Below, in pieces: positions 39,403-54,061 of a DNA stretch of 64,000 nt (position 1 is the stretch's first letter; each line of letters starts with the position of its first letter). Made by a program: the position numbers and the translations under genes. Where the stretch lies: assembly GCF_001424225.1 (NCBI RefSeq), contig NZ_LMOR01000002.1:534513-598512 (forward strand). The letters are read 5' to 3'. The notes below the pieces were generated by a model. That model made no database searches. It saw nothing but the letters and a program-made list of their open reading frames with translations, and had not been told where the DNA came from. The stretch is from Microbacterium sp. Leaf151 (GTDB lineage: Bacteria > Actinomycetota > Actinomycetes > Actinomycetales > Microbacteriaceae).

Positions 39403-40074
39403 GTGCCTACCGACGCCTCCCGCATCAACCCGAGCATCCTCGCCGCCGACTTCGTGAACATGGAGGCCGAGCTCGCGCGCATCGCGGGTGCCGACTTCGT
39501 GCACGTCGACGTCATGGACAACCACTTCGTGCCCAACCTCACGTTCGGGCCGCAGATGGTGGCGCGCATCCAGGAGACGAGCCCGGTGCCCCTCGACGTG
39601 CACCTGATGATCGACGACCCCGACCGCTGGGCTCCGGCCTACGCCGAGCTCGGTGCGGCATCCGTGACCTTCCACCTCGAGGCGGCTGCATCCCCGATCG
39701 CCCTGGCGCGCCGGTTGCGTTCCATCGGCGCGCGCGCCGGCGTCGCCGTGAAGCCCGGTACACCCGTGGAGAACCTTCTTGATGCTCTCAACGAGTTCGA
39801 TCAGATCCTCGTGATGACCGTCGAACCCGGCTTCGGCGGCCAGTCCTTCATGCCCGAGACCATGCCCAAGCTCCGTGCCCTGGCCGACGAGGCGAAGCGG
39901 CGCGGCTCGAGCGTCTGGCTCCAGGTCGACGGCGGCATCGGCGAGTCCACGATCGCGCAGGCCGCTGAGGCGGGGGCCGACACCTTCGTCGCCGGGTCCG
40001 CGGTCTTCGGCGCAGACGACCCCGACGCGGCCATCCAATCGCTGCGCACCACGGCGTCCCGCCACCGCCATTGA
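39403..40074 (+). CDS. rpe: Ribulose-phosphate 3-epimerase
   Basis: Interconverts ribulose 5-phosphate and xylulose 5-phosphate in the pentose phosphate pathway. 223 residues, TIM barrel. INPSILAADFVNMEAELARI and DFVHVDVMDNHFVPNLTFGP supply metal-binding His and Asp; MTVEPGFGGQSFM holds another Asp-equivalent region, and LQVDGGIGEST the phosphate-side Asp. GTG at 39403 gives the standard N-terminus. It lies alone between repeat-bearing gaps. Confidence 0.97.
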   Translation: MPTDASRINPSILAADFVNMEAELARIAGADFVHVDVMDNHFVPNLTFGPQMVARIQETSPVPLDVHLMIDDPDRWAPAYAELGAASVTFHLEAAASPIALARRLRSIGARAGVAVKPGTPVENLLDALNEFDQILVMTVEPGFGGQSFMPETMPKLRALADEAKRRGSSVWLQVDGGIGESTIAQAAEAGADTFVAGSAVFGADDPDAAIQSLRTTASRHRH

Positions 40075-40134
40075 GCAGGGCGCGGTCCGTCCTCGCTCGG
40101 CGTCCGCGGTTGCGTCGCGCCACGCGAACTCACG

Positions 40135-40398
40135 GATAAACGCGATCCATGCCCATAAACGCGCGCTCCTCGCGTTTCTGCGCGCAGCAAGCGTTTACGC
40201 GTGACGGAGACACGGCATCCGGATGCCAGATCCTCGGCCGAACCGCAAGCCCCGCGCCACGCCGAGCCCACGCCGGCACCCGCCCGACCTCGTCGAGGCA
40301 GCCCCGCTGCGCCCACCCGACCCTACGCATAAACGCGATCCACGCGCATAAACGCGCTCTCCTCGCGTTTCCGCGCGCAGCAAGCGTTTATGCGCGAG
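40135..40398. repeat. Two direct copies of the AAACGCGATC intergenic repeat
   Basis: Copies of about 71 bases at 40135-40205 and 40326-40398, each beginning ATAAACGCGATCCA and ending AGCAAGCGTTTA plus YGCG. In the second copy CGCATAAACGC and GCGTTTATGCG pair as perfect 11-bp outer arms, with an inner AAACGCG/CGCGTTT hairpin. Related units are at 18036-18088 and 43553-43604 in the other orientation. They occupy most of the 492-base gap between rpe and hisE; the last 150 bases are C-rich with no gene. Confidence 0.8.
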
Positions 40399-40554
40399 CT
40401 GCCCCGCACGCGGCGCCGCACGCACGCGCACCCCACGCCCCCCGCCCGCAAACGCACCGGCACCCACACCCAGGCCCCACTCACATACCCACCCCGCGCC
40501 ACCCACCCCCATCCGCGCCACGCCCCGCGGCACCGCCCACCCCGGCCGACCCGA

Positions 40555-40560
40555 TACCCT
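40555..40560 (+). promoter_or_regulatory. Putative -10 element of hisE (TACCCT), leaderless
   Basis: TACCCT ends six bases before the hisE GTG, with no Shine-Dalgarno between. It marks the start of the his unit in this window. Confidence 0.55.
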
Positions 40561-40566
40561 GGAACC

Positions 40567-40830
40567 GTGAAGACCTTCGACGACCTGTTCGCGGAACTCA
40601 GCGCCAAGGCCGTCGAGCGACCCGAGGGGTCCGGCACCGTCGCGCAGCTCGACGCGGGCGTGCACGCCATCGGCAAGAAGATCGTCGAAGAGGCCGCCGA
40701 GGTGTGGATGGCCGCCGAGTACGAGTCCGACGCCGCGACGGCCGAAGAGATCTCGCAGCTGCTGTACCACCTGCAGACCCTCATGCTCGCGAAGGGCCTG
40801 ACGCTCGAAGACGTCTACCGACATCTCTGA
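40567..40830 (+). CDS. hisE: Phosphoribosyl-ATP pyrophosphatase
   Basis: Second step of histidine synthesis, hydrolysing PR-ATP to PR-AMP. 87 residues, MazG-like all-alpha fold. [18 protein letters not shown] carries the EExxE metal-binding motif and [20 protein letters not shown] the second acidic helix. GTG start; TACCCT six bases upstream suggests leaderless expression. 46 bases separate it from hisG. Confidence 0.97.
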   Translation: MKTFDDLFAELSAKAVERPEGSGTVAQLDAGVHAIGKKIVEEAAEVWMAAEYESDAATAEEISQLLYHLQTLMLAKGLTLEDVYRHL

Positions 40831-40876
40831 GCCGTCACCCGTCCCGTTCGCTCACTTCAACACGAAAGCCCCCGTC

Positions 40877-41719
40877 ATGCTGCGAATCGCCGTGCCGAAC
40901 AAGGGGTCGCTCGCCGAGACCGCCGCCGAGATGCTCTCGGAGGCCGGGTACGCCGGACGACGCGACTCGAAAGACCTGTACACCGTCGACCCCGTCAACG
41001 AGGTCGAGTTCTTCTATCTCCGCCCCCGTGACATCGCGACCTACGTCGGCTCCGGCGCGCTGGATGTCGGCATCACCGGCCGCGATCTGCTGTTGGATGC
41101 CCGCATGCCGGGCGCCCGCGAGGTCGAATCACTCGGCTTCGCCGGCTCCACGTTCCGCTTCGCCGGTCGTCCGGGCCGCTTCACCGACGTGCACGACCTG
41201 CAGGGCCTGCGCGTCGCCACCGCCTATCCGGGCCTGGTCGACGCGTTCCTCGATGAACGCGGCATCGCCGTCGACATCGTGCCGCTCGACGGTGCGGTTG
41301 AGTCCGCCGTGCAGCTCGGAGTGGCGGATGCCGTGGCCGACGTCGTCTCCACGGGCACTACGCTCCGTCAGGCGGGACTCGAGATCTTCGGGCCCGTCCT
41401 GCTCGAGAGCGACGCTGTCCTGATCGCCGGCCCGCAGGAGGCCGAGGGGACCGAGACACTGCTGCGGCGTCTGCGCGGTGTCCTCGCCGCCCGCAAGTAC
41501 GTCCTCATCGATTACGACCTGCCCGCCGCCCTCGTGGAGCAGGCCGTCGCCGTGGCTCCGGGCCTGGAGTCGCCGACGATCTCGCCGCTGCGCGACCCCG
41601 AGTGGGTGGCCGTGCGCGTCATGAGCCCGCGCCGCGACGTCAACCAGGTCATGGACGCGCTCTACGCGATCGGAGCCCGCGCGATCCTGGTGACCGAGAT
41701 CCTCGCCGCGAGGCTCTGA
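40877..41719 (+). CDS. hisG: ATP phosphoribosyltransferase (long, HisZ-independent form)
   Basis: First, feedback-controlled step of histidine synthesis. 280 residues with a C-terminal regulatory ACT-like domain ([20 protein letters not shown] and following), so no HisZ is required. [13 protein letters not shown] at the N-terminus, and the PRPP loop is in [20 protein letters not shown]. The stop codon shares one base with the hisF ATG. Confidence 0.96.
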   Translation: MLRIAVPNKGSLAETAAEMLSEAGYAGRRDSKDLYTVDPVNEVEFFYLRPRDIATYVGSGALDVGITGRDLLLDARMPGAREVESLGFAGSTFRFAGRPGRFTDVHDLQGLRVATAYPGLVDAFLDERGIAVDIVPLDGAVESAVQLGVADAVADVVSTGTTLRQAGLEIFGPVLLESDAVLIAGPQEAEGTETLLRRLRGVLAARKYVLIDYDLPAALVEQAVAVAPGLESPTISPLRDPEWVAVRVMSPRRDVNQVMDALYAIGARAILVTEILAARL

Positions 41720-42483
41720 TGACCCTCGCACGTCGCGTCATCCCCTGCCTCGACGTCGCGGCCGGTCGCGTCGTCAAGGGCGTCAACTTCCTCGACCTGC
41801 GCGACATGGGCGATCCTGTCGAGCTCGCCAAGCTCTACTTCGACCAGGGCGCCGACGAGGTCACCTTCCTCGACGTGACCGCCACCGTCGACGAGCGCTC
41901 GACGACCTACGACGTTGTCCGCCGCACCGCCGAGCAGGTGTTCATCCCGCTCACCGTCGGCGGGGGAGTGCGCTCCGCCGACGACGTCGCCCGGCTGCTC
42001 TCGGTCGGCGCCGACAAGATCGGCGTGAACTCCGCCGCGATCGCCCGTCCCGCCCTCATCGACGAGATCGCCGACCGCTTCGGCGCTCAGGTGATCGTGC
42101 TCTCGCTCGACGTGAAGCGGGCGGCATCCACCCCCTCGGGTTTCGTGGTGACCACGCACGGCGGCCGCACCGAAACCACCCTCGACGCCCTGGAGTGGGC
42201 TCGTGAGGCCGTCGAACGCGGAGCCGGAGAACTACTGGTCAACTCGATCGACGCCGACGGCACGAAGCAGGGCTTCGACCTCGAACTCGTCCGCCTCATG
42301 CGCCAGGTCGCCGCGGTCCCGGTCATCGCGTCGGGCGGCGCGGGAGAGCTCGGCCACTTCGCCCCGGCCGTGCAGGCGGGCGCCGACGCGGTGCTCGCGG
42401 CATCCGTCTTCCACTCCGGTCAGCTCACCGTCGGACAGGTCAAGGACGCCATGGCCGCCGAGGGAATCGAGGTGCGCCGATGA
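41719..42483 (+). CDS. hisF: Imidazole glycerol phosphate synthase cyclase subunit
   Basis: Makes imidazole glycerol phosphate and AICAR using ammonia from HisH. 254 residues, TIM barrel. Catalytic Asp12 in [15 protein letters not shown], the second Asp in [19 protein letters not shown] and [11 protein letters not shown] for phosphate binding. ATG at 41719 overlaps the hisG stop by one base. hisH, hisA, hisB, hisC and hisD are not in this window. The end shares ATGA with hisI. Confidence 0.97.
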   Translation: MTLARRVIPCLDVAAGRVVKGVNFLDLRDMGDPVELAKLYFDQGADEVTFLDVTATVDERSTTYDVVRRTAEQVFIPLTVGGGVRSADDVARLLSVGADKIGVNSAAIARPALIDEIADRFGAQVIVLSLDVKRAASTPSGFVVTTHGGRTETTLDALEWAREAVERGAGELLVNSIDADGTKQGFDLELVRLMRQVAAVPVIASGGAGELGHFAPAVQAGADAVLAASVFHSGQLTVGQVKDAMAAEGIEVRR

Positions 42484-42818
42484 GCGTCGACCGCGTGAAA
42501 TACGACGCCGACGGCCTGGTGGCCGCCGTCATCCAGCAGTTCGACTCACGCGAGGTGCTCATGGTCGGTTGGATGGATGCCGAGGCACTGAAGCGCACGC
42601 TCACGTCCGGCCGCGTGACATTCTGGTCGCGTTCACGCCAGGAGTACTGGCGCAAGGGCGACACCTCGGGCCACATCCAGCTGGTGAAGGGTGCGCGTCT
42701 GGACTGCGACGGTGACACGCTGCTCATCGAGGTCGACCAGATCGGCGCGGCCTGCCACACGGGCGACCACACCTGCTTCGACGCCGACGACCTGCACCCG
42801 GTCGTGGGGGAGCGCTGA
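42480..42818 (+). CDS. hisI: Phosphoribosyl-AMP cyclohydrolase
   Basis: Opens the purine ring of PR-AMP, third step of histidine synthesis. 112 residues. [20 protein letters not shown] followed by [18 protein letters not shown] is the family signature, and the zinc Cys residues lie in ARLDCDGDT and [11 protein letters not shown]. Its stop overlaps the next ATG by one base (TGATG), coupling it to the Trp-associated membrane protein gene; trpE often lies between them in relatives but is absent here. Confidence 0.97.
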   Translation: MSVDRVKYDADGLVAAVIQQFDSREVLMVGWMDAEALKRTLTSGRVTFWSRSRQEYWRKGDTSGHIQLVKGARLDCDGDTLLIEVDQIGAACHTGDHTCFDADDLHPVVGER

Positions 42819-43399
42819 TGCGGCGCGCCCGCTCGACGGCCGTCCTCGCCATGCTCGCCGCCGGAGCGCTGGGCGTGATCGCATCCACCCAGACGTGGAT
42901 AGACGTCACCCTCGACGACGGCGCGCAGCAGACCCTGGCCGTCGCCGGCGCTGACGCCCTGCCGATCCTCACCCCGCTCAGCCTGGCCGCGCTCGCGTTG
43001 GGCGCCGCCCTGTCGATCGTCGGTCCCGTGCTGCGCCACGTATTCGGCGTCGTCGGCGCCCTGATCGCGGCGCTGGTGGGCTTGGGTACCGCGCAGCTGC
43101 TCGTCGGCCGCCCCGTCGCCGCCGCGGCCTCGACCGTCACCGAGGCCACCGGGATCTCGGGAACGGATGCCGTGGCCTCCCTCGTCACGGGGTTCTCGCT
43201 GACGCCCTGGCTGGCGCTCACCCTGCTCGCGCAGGCGGTGCTGTTCGCCGCTGCGGTCTTCACCCTCGTCACCGCCCGCCGCTGGGCATCGGGCGCGAGC
43301 CGCAAGTACCGCACGGCCACCGAGGCCGGCACCGGTCGCCCGCACGACGCGATCGACTCGTGGGACGACCTCTCCCGCGGCGACGACCCCACGGCCTGA
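42818..43399 (+). CDS. Trp-associated membrane protein
   Basis: 193 residues, four hydrophobic segments (AVLAMLAAGALGVIASTQ, PLSLAALALGAALSIVGPVL, VVGALIAALVGLGTAQLLVG, WLALTLLAQAVLFAAAVFTL) and a hydrophilic C-terminus with a DSWDDLSRGDDPT motif. This matches the actinobacterial family named for its place in trp operons, whose function is unknown. It is translated from an ATG overlapping the hisI stop, so it belongs to the his unit here. trpC lies beyond a 343-base gap and another small gene. Confidence 0.85.
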   Translation: MRRARSTAVLAMLAAGALGVIASTQTWIDVTLDDGAQQTLAVAGADALPILTPLSLAALALGAALSIVGPVLRHVFGVVGALIAALVGLGTAQLLVGRPVAAAASTVTEATGISGTDAVASLVTGFSLTPWLALTLLAQAVLFAAAVFTLVTARRWASGASRKYRTATEAGTGRPHDAIDSWDDLSRGDDPTA

Positions 43400-43436
43400 G
43401 CCTCCCGCCGCGAGGCCCGAGCCGCCCGCGCGAGCC

Positions 43437-43604
43437 GTCGCACGGCGGAGCGTCGCGACATCCATGGCGTGCGGTCGATGGCGATGCGAAGCGTTGTCGC
43501 ACGCGGAGCTTCGCGGCATCCACCAAGCGCGGTCGAGGAACGTGTTCGCGTGGAGGAAACGCCGTGAGGGCGCGTTTCTCCACGCCGATCGCGTTTCTCG
43601 AAGC
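43437..43604. repeat. Intergenic repeats between the Trp-associated and small membrane protein genes
   Basis: In a 343-base gap. Imperfect direct copies at 43437-43480 and 43496-43538 share GTCGCAC, GGAGC, TCGCG, CATCCA and GCGGTCGA in order. A hairpin follows: GCGTGGAGGAAACGC (43548-43562) with GCGTTTCTCCACGC (43572-43585). The section 43553-43604 aligns with 18036-18088 and belongs to the AAACGCGATC family. The remainder of the gap holds only a promoter. Confidence 0.6.
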
Positions 43605-43690
43605 GGAGGGGCGGTGGGTGGATCAGACGGCTGCGACGGCGGACCTCGCGACATCGAGACGTCGAAGCCGTGACCCCCCTTGCGCTTCGA

Positions 43691-43696
43691 TAGACT
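43691..43696 (+). promoter_or_regulatory. Putative -10 element for the small membrane protein-trpCBA unit (TAGACT)
   Basis: TAGACT predicts a start near 43703 and a 40-base leader. No leader peptide with tandem Trp codons and no attenuator hairpin are visible in that short stretch. Confidence 0.55.
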
Positions 43697-43742
43697 GCAT
43701 CGACGCTTTTCCCCGCGCCCGCGCGCGACTGTTAGGAGCCCC

Positions 43743-43973
43743 ATGAGCAACCCCATCGGTGACCCCGGCCACGGACACTCGCCCGCCGCCTGGACGGCCG
43801 TGATCATCATGCTCGTCGCGTTCACGCTCGGCACGCTGTTCTTCTGGCTCGACATCCCCGCGCTCGTGTGGGCGTCGGTGGGTCTGCTCGTCGTCGGTGC
43901 GATCGTCGGCCTGGCGATGAAGAAGGCCGGCTACGGCGCGGACGGCGCGAAGTCCAACCCGAAGGCGCACTGA
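43743..43973 (+). CDS. Small two-helix membrane protein of the trp region (DUF6704/HGC-like)
   Basis: 76 residues. N-terminal [20 protein letters not shown] carries a His-rich HGH motif, then two transmembrane helices ([18 protein letters not shown] and [20 protein letters not shown]) and a short basic tail. The conserved GHGHSPAAW element is characteristic of small proteins next to trpC in actinobacteria; function unknown. ATG at 43743 with AGGAG seven bases upstream. trpC starts two bases after the stop. Confidence 0.85.
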   Translation: MSNPIGDPGHGHSPAAWTAVIIMLVAFTLGTLFFWLDIPALVWASVGLLVVGAIVGLAMKKAGYGADGAKSNPKAH

Positions 43974-43975
43974 CC

Positions 43976-44752
43976 GTGCTGGCCGATCTCACGGCCGGAG
44001 CGGTTCAAGATGCCGAGCAGCGCGCCGCGTCGCGTTCGCTCGCCGACGTCGAACGCGACGCCCTCGCACAGTCGCCGGCACTCGACGCCCTGGCGATGCT
44101 CGCCCCCGCAGACCGGGTGAAGATCATCGCCGAGGTCAAGCGTGCGAGCCCCTCGCGCGGCGACCTCGCCGCCATCCCCGACCCGGCACGCCAGGCGCGC
44201 CTGTACGAAGAAGGCGGAGCGTCGGCCATCTCGGTGCTCACCGAGGGGCGCAAGTTCAAGGGCAGTCTGGCCGACCTCGAGGCCGTGCGCGCCGCCGTGG
44301 GCGTGCCGGTACTGCGCAAGGACTTCTTGGCGACGCCCTACCAGGTGCTCGAAGCGCGTGCATCCGGCGCCGACCTCGTGTTGCTGATCGTCGCCGCCCT
44401 CGACCAGAAGACGCTCTCGGAGCTGTTCGCGCTGACCAACGAGCTCGGAATGACCGCCCTCGTCGAGACGCATTCGGCGGAAGAACTCGAACGCGCCGCC
44501 GACATCGGCGCGAAGCTCATCGGCGTCAACGCCCGCAATCTCTCGACGTTCGAGCTCGACCGCGATCTGTTCGGCTCGCTCGCCGACCGCTTCCCCTCCG
44601 ACACGGTCAAGATCGCCGAATCCGCGGTGCTCGCGCCCGCCGACGTCGCCCACTACCGAGCCGCGGGCGCCGATGTGGTGCTGGTGGGCGAGGCCCTCGT
44701 GACCGGCGACCCCGTCGCCACCCTCCGTGCGTTCCTCCAGGAGACCTCATGA
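43976..44752 (+). CDS. trpC: Indole-3-glycerol phosphate synthase
   Basis: Closes the pyrrole ring in tryptophan synthesis. 258 residues, TIM barrel. [20 protein letters not shown] carries the catalytic Glu and Lys; [27 protein letters not shown] and [12 protein letters not shown] complete the family pattern. The GTG at 43976 gives [10 protein letters not shown], a usual N-terminus. It ends in ATGA with trpB. A stand-alone TrpF is not nearby; actinobacteria often use PriA (HisA) for that step. Confidence 0.96.
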   Translation: MLADLTAGAVQDAEQRAASRSLADVERDALAQSPALDALAMLAPADRVKIIAEVKRASPSRGDLAAIPDPARQARLYEEGGASAISVLTEGRKFKGSLADLEAVRAAVGVPVLRKDFLATPYQVLEARASGADLVLLIVAALDQKTLSELFALTNELGMTALVETHSAEELERAADIGAKLIGVNARNLSTFELDRDLFGSLADRFPSDTVKIAESAVLAPADVAHYRAAGADVVLVGEALVTGDPVATLRAFLQETS

Positions 44753-46113
44753 CCACCCTCAGTGACCACGCACAGGGCGACCGGCCCGCGAGCCTTCGCG
44801 ACCAGAAGGGGCCGTTCTTCGGCGACTTCGGCGGCCGCTACATGCCCGAGTCGCTGATCGCCGCGATCGACGAGCTCACCGAGGTCTACGAATCCGCGAT
44901 GGCCGACCCGACCTTCCACGCCGAGCTGCGCGCCCTGCTCCACGACTACGCGGGCCGCCCCTCGGTGCTCACCGAGGTGCCGCGATTCGCCGAGCACGCG
45001 GGCGGCGCCCGGGTGTTCCTCAAGCGCGAAGACCTGAACCACACCGGCTCGCACAAGATCAACAACGTGCTCGGCCAGGCGCTGCTCACCAAGCGCTTGG
45101 GCAAGACGCGCGTGATCGCCGAGACCGGCGCGGGCCAGCACGGCGTGGCCACGGCCACCGCGGCGGCGCTCTTCGGCCTCGACTGCGTGGTCTACATGGG
45201 CGAGGTCGACACCGAGCGCCAGGCGCTCAACGTCGCGCGCATGCGTCTGCTGGGCGCCGAGGTCGTGCCCGTCACGACCGGCTCCCGCACCCTCAAGGAC
45301 GCGATCAACGAGGCGTACCGCGACTGGGTCGCCTCGGTCGAGACGACCAACTACATCTTCGGCACGGCCGCGGGCCCCCACCCGTTCCCGGCCATGGTGC
45401 GCGATTTCCAGAAGATCATCGGCGAAGAGACACGCGCGGAGTTCCTCGAACGCCTCGGCCGCCTCCCGGATGCCGTGTTCGCGTGCGTCGGCGGCGGCTC
45501 CAACGCCATCGGCATGTTCGATGCGTTCCTCGACGACGAAGGCGTCGCGCTCTACGGCGTCGAGGCCGCCGGCGACGGCGTCGACACCCCCAAGCACGCG
45601 GCATCCATCGGTCGCGGCCGCCCCGGTGTGCTGCACGGCGCCCGCACGTACGTGCTGCAGGACGAAGACGGTCAGACCACCGAATCCCACTCGATCTCGG
45701 CGGGCCTCGACTACCCGGGCGTCGGCCCCGAGCATGCGTGGCTCGCCGACCTGGGTCGCGCGAAGTACATCCCGGCCACCGACGACGAGGCGATGCAGGC
45801 CCTGCGCCTGCTGTCGCGCACCGAGGGCATCATCCCCGCGATCGAATCGGCCCACGCCCTGGCCGGCGCCCTCCGCGTCGGACGGGAGATGGGTCCGGAT
45901 GCCGTCATCGCCATCAACCTCTCGGGTCGCGGCGACAAAGACATGGACACCGCGGCTCGCTACTTCGACCTCTATGACGCCGAGCACGCGTCGGAGGAGA
46001 CGGACGGCCCCGCGCAGACGCGCGCGGCCGAGGCCGTGGCATCCGCACCCGGCTCACCGGTCGATGTGACAGCCGCGCCCGACGCCGCGAGCGGTGCGGG
46101 GGTCGAGCTGTGA
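44749..46113 (+). CDS. trpB: Tryptophan synthase beta chain, with C-terminal extension
   Basis: PLP enzyme condensing indole and serine. 454 residues, about 45 longer than usual. [20 protein letters not shown] and the PLP Lys in [15 protein letters not shown] are present, as are [10 protein letters not shown] for the phosphate and the [16 protein letters not shown] region. The conserved fold ends near [20 protein letters not shown]; the tail after it is Ala/Pro/Thr-rich and low complexity. The tail contains no repeat and ends by overlapping trpA by four bases. Both termini are therefore translationally coupled. Confidence 0.97.
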   Translation: MTTLSDHAQGDRPASLRDQKGPFFGDFGGRYMPESLIAAIDELTEVYESAMADPTFHAELRALLHDYAGRPSVLTEVPRFAEHAGGARVFLKREDLNHTGSHKINNVLGQALLTKRLGKTRVIAETGAGQHGVATATAAALFGLDCVVYMGEVDTERQALNVARMRLLGAEVVPVTTGSRTLKDAINEAYRDWVASVETTNYIFGTAAGPHPFPAMVRDFQKIIGEETRAEFLERLGRLPDAVFACVGGGSNAIGMFDAFLDDEGVALYGVEAAGDGVDTPKHAASIGRGRPGVLHGARTYVLQDEDGQTTESHSISAGLDYPGVGPEHAWLADLGRAKYIPATDDEAMQALRLLSRTEGIIPAIESAHALAGALRVGREMGPDAVIAINLSGRGDKDMDTAARYFDLYDAEHASEETDGPAQTRAAEAVASAPGSPVDVTAAPDAASGAGVEL

Positions 46114-46916
46114 CCTCGCGCGTCTCCGCCGCCATCGACGCCGCGCGCGCAGAGGGCCGCGGCGCGTTCGTGGGATACCTGCCCGCCGGCTTCCCCGATG
46201 TGCAGACGAGCATCGACGCCGCCGTCGCCCTGGCCGAGGCCGGTGCCGACGTGATCGAACTCGGCCCGCCGTACAGCGACCCGGTGATGGACGGTCTGGT
46301 CATCCAGGAGGCCACGCAGACGGCGCTCGCCAACGGCTTCCGCATGAGCGACCTGTTCACGATCATCCGCGAGGTCACGGCGCGCACGGATGTGCCGGTC
46401 CTGGTGATGACGTACTGGAACCTCGTCGAGCAGTACGGCGTCGACCGGTACGCCGACGAGCTCGTCGCCGCAGGCGGCGCGGGTCTCATCACCCCCGACA
46501 TCACACCCGATGCCGGCGCCGCATGGATCGCCGCGAGCGAACGAACGGGTCTCGACCGCGTGTTCCTCGCCGCTCCCACCTCGTCGGACGAGCGCCTGCA
46601 GATGATCGTCGAGGCCTCCACGGGCTTCGTCTACACCGTGTCGACCATGGGCATCACGGGGGAGCGCACGCAGCTGGATGCCGCAGCGCGCACGCTCGTC
46701 GGGCGTCTGCGCAGCTTCGGCGCAGAGCACGCGTGCGTGGGTATCGGCATCTCCAATGCCGAGCAGGTCGCGGGCGTCGTCGACTACGCCGACGGCGCGA
46801 TCGTCGGTACCGCACTGGTCAAGGCGCTGCGCGACGGCGGCGTCGAGGGGCTGTCGGACCTCGCGCGGGAGCTGTCCGCGGGCACGACGCGGCGCGCCTT
46901 AGACTCGTTCGCATGA
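46110..46916 (+). CDS. trpA: Tryptophan synthase alpha chain
   Basis: Cleaves indole-3-glycerol phosphate to indole. 268 residues, TIM barrel. The catalytic Glu lies in [20 protein letters not shown] (ELG) with the Asp of YSDP next to it, [12 protein letters not shown] is the second catalytic loop, and [13 protein letters not shown] binds phosphate. GTG start in GTGA overlap with trpB. The stop shares bases with the lgt ATG, and the lgt promoter lies in its last codons. Confidence 0.97.
   Translation: MTSRVSAAIDAARAEGRGAFVGYLPAGFPDVQTSIDAAVALAEAGADVIELGPPYSDPVMDGLVIQEATQTALANGFRMSDLFTIIREVTARTDVPVLVMTYWNLVEQYGVDRYADELVAAGGAGLITPDITPDAGAAWIAASERTGLDRVFLAAPTSSDERLQMIVEASTGFVYTVSTMGITGERTQLDAAARTLVGRLRSFGAEHACVGIGISNAEQVAGVVDYADGAIVGTALVKALRDGGVEGLSDLARELSAGTTRRALDSFA
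46900..46905 (+). promoter_or_regulatory. Putative -10 element of lgt (TAGACT), leaderless
   Basis: TAGACT sits in the end of trpA, seven bases before the lgt ATG, without a Shine-Dalgarno. lgt can therefore be transcribed independently of trpCBA. Confidence 0.55.
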
Positions 46917-47917
46917 CGTTCGCCCTCTCGAGCGCCGCCTCCGGCGCGCTCGCCAGCATCCCGAGCCCGACGATCTCCTACGTCGATCTCGGTCCGCTCC
47001 GCATCCACTTCTACGCGCTCTGCATCATCGCGGGCATCATCGTGGCGGTCTTCCTGACGAACGCGCGTCTGACGCGTCGGGGGGCTGAGAAGTGGGTCGT
47101 CATCGACATCTGCCTGCTGGCGGTGCCGCTCGCCATCATCGTGGCGCGCATCTACCACGTCGTCACGCACCTTGGTTTCTACTTCGGTCCGGGATCCAAC
47201 CCCTGGAACATCACCCAGCCGGGCTCCGTGTGGGCGATCTGGGAGGGTGGCATCGCCATCTACGGCGCGCTGATCGGTGGCGCAATCGGCGCGATCCTCG
47301 GATGCAAGTGGACCGGCATCCGGTTCTGGACCTTCGCCGACGCCGTCGCACCGGGCCTCATCATCGCGCAGGCCATGGGCCGCTTCGGCAACTGGTTCAA
47401 CCAGGAGCTCTTCGGCCAGCCCACCGACCTGCCCTGGGGCCTCGAGATCGCCGCCGGCAACCCGGCCATCCCCGTCGGGCTGCCATCCGGCACTCTTTTC
47501 CAGCCGACCTTCCTCTACGAGGTCATCTGGAACCTGCTCGGCGCCGCCGTCATCCTGTGGGCCGGCAAGCGCTTCGGGCTGCAGTGGGGCAAGCAGTTCG
47601 CGATCTACCTCGTGTGGTACTCGGCGGGCCGTATCGTCTGGGAATCCATCCGTATCGACCCCAGCGACATCATCCTGGGCCTGCGCACCAACGTCTGGGC
47701 GGCCATCTTCGGCGTACTCCTGGGCATTGTGATCTTCGTCGTGCAGTCCCGTCGTCACCTCGGTCTCGAGCCGTCGCCGTACGTGCCCGGTCGCGAGGGC
47801 AAGGCTCCTGGGGCTGTAGACTCAGGCGACCCCTCTGACTTCGTCGACGTGAGCGAGCCGCCCGCGACGAGCGACACCGTCGGCACCAGCGCCACAAGCA
47901 GCCCCGCCACGAACTAA
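46913..47917 (+). CDS. lgt: Prolipoprotein diacylglyceryl transferase
   Basis: Transfers diacylglycerol from phosphatidylglycerol to the lipobox Cys of prelipoproteins in the cytoplasmic membrane. 334 residues, about seven hydrophobic segments. Signatures [31 protein letters not shown] with the essential His, and [21 protein letters not shown] hydrophilic C-terminal tail of about 50 residues (after [10 protein letters not shown]) is variable in this family. lgt between trpA and gltB is a conserved actinobacterial arrangement. Confidence 0.95.
   Translation: MTFALSSAASGALASIPSPTISYVDLGPLRIHFYALCIIAGIIVAVFLTNARLTRRGAEKWVVIDICLLAVPLAIIVARIYHVVTHLGFYFGPGSNPWNITQPGSVWAIWEGGIAIYGALIGGAIGAILGCKWTGIRFWTFADAVAPGLIIAQAMGRFGNWFNQELFGQPTDLPWGLEIAAGNPAIPVGLPSGTLFQPTFLYEVIWNLLGAAVILWAGKRFGLQWGKQFAIYLVWYSAGRIVWESIRIDPSDIILGLRTNVWAAIFGVLLGIVIFVVQSRRHLGLEPSPYVPGREGKAPGAVDSGDPSDFVDVSEPPATSDTVGTSATSSPATN
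47817..47822 (+). promoter_or_regulatory. Putative -10 element of gltBD (TAGACT)
   Basis: TAGACT lies inside the tail-coding part of lgt and would give a leader of about 140 bases before gltB. No known leader RNA is recognisable. Confidence 0.4.
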
Positions 47918-47969
47918 CACTCTGGGCCGACGTCGTCCCATCCGAAGCATCAACGTGAGGACGGTTGAA

Positions 47970-54006
<6,037 letters not shown>

Positions 54007-54061
54007 GCTGGCAAGGGCCGATCGGCCACTTCCCGAAAATCCTCACGGAGCTTGAAAACGG

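Noticed and set aside
43697..43742. trp leader peptide and attenuator before the trp unit
   Set aside because: The leader after the TAGACT box is about 40 bases, with no Trp-codon run and no competing hairpins.
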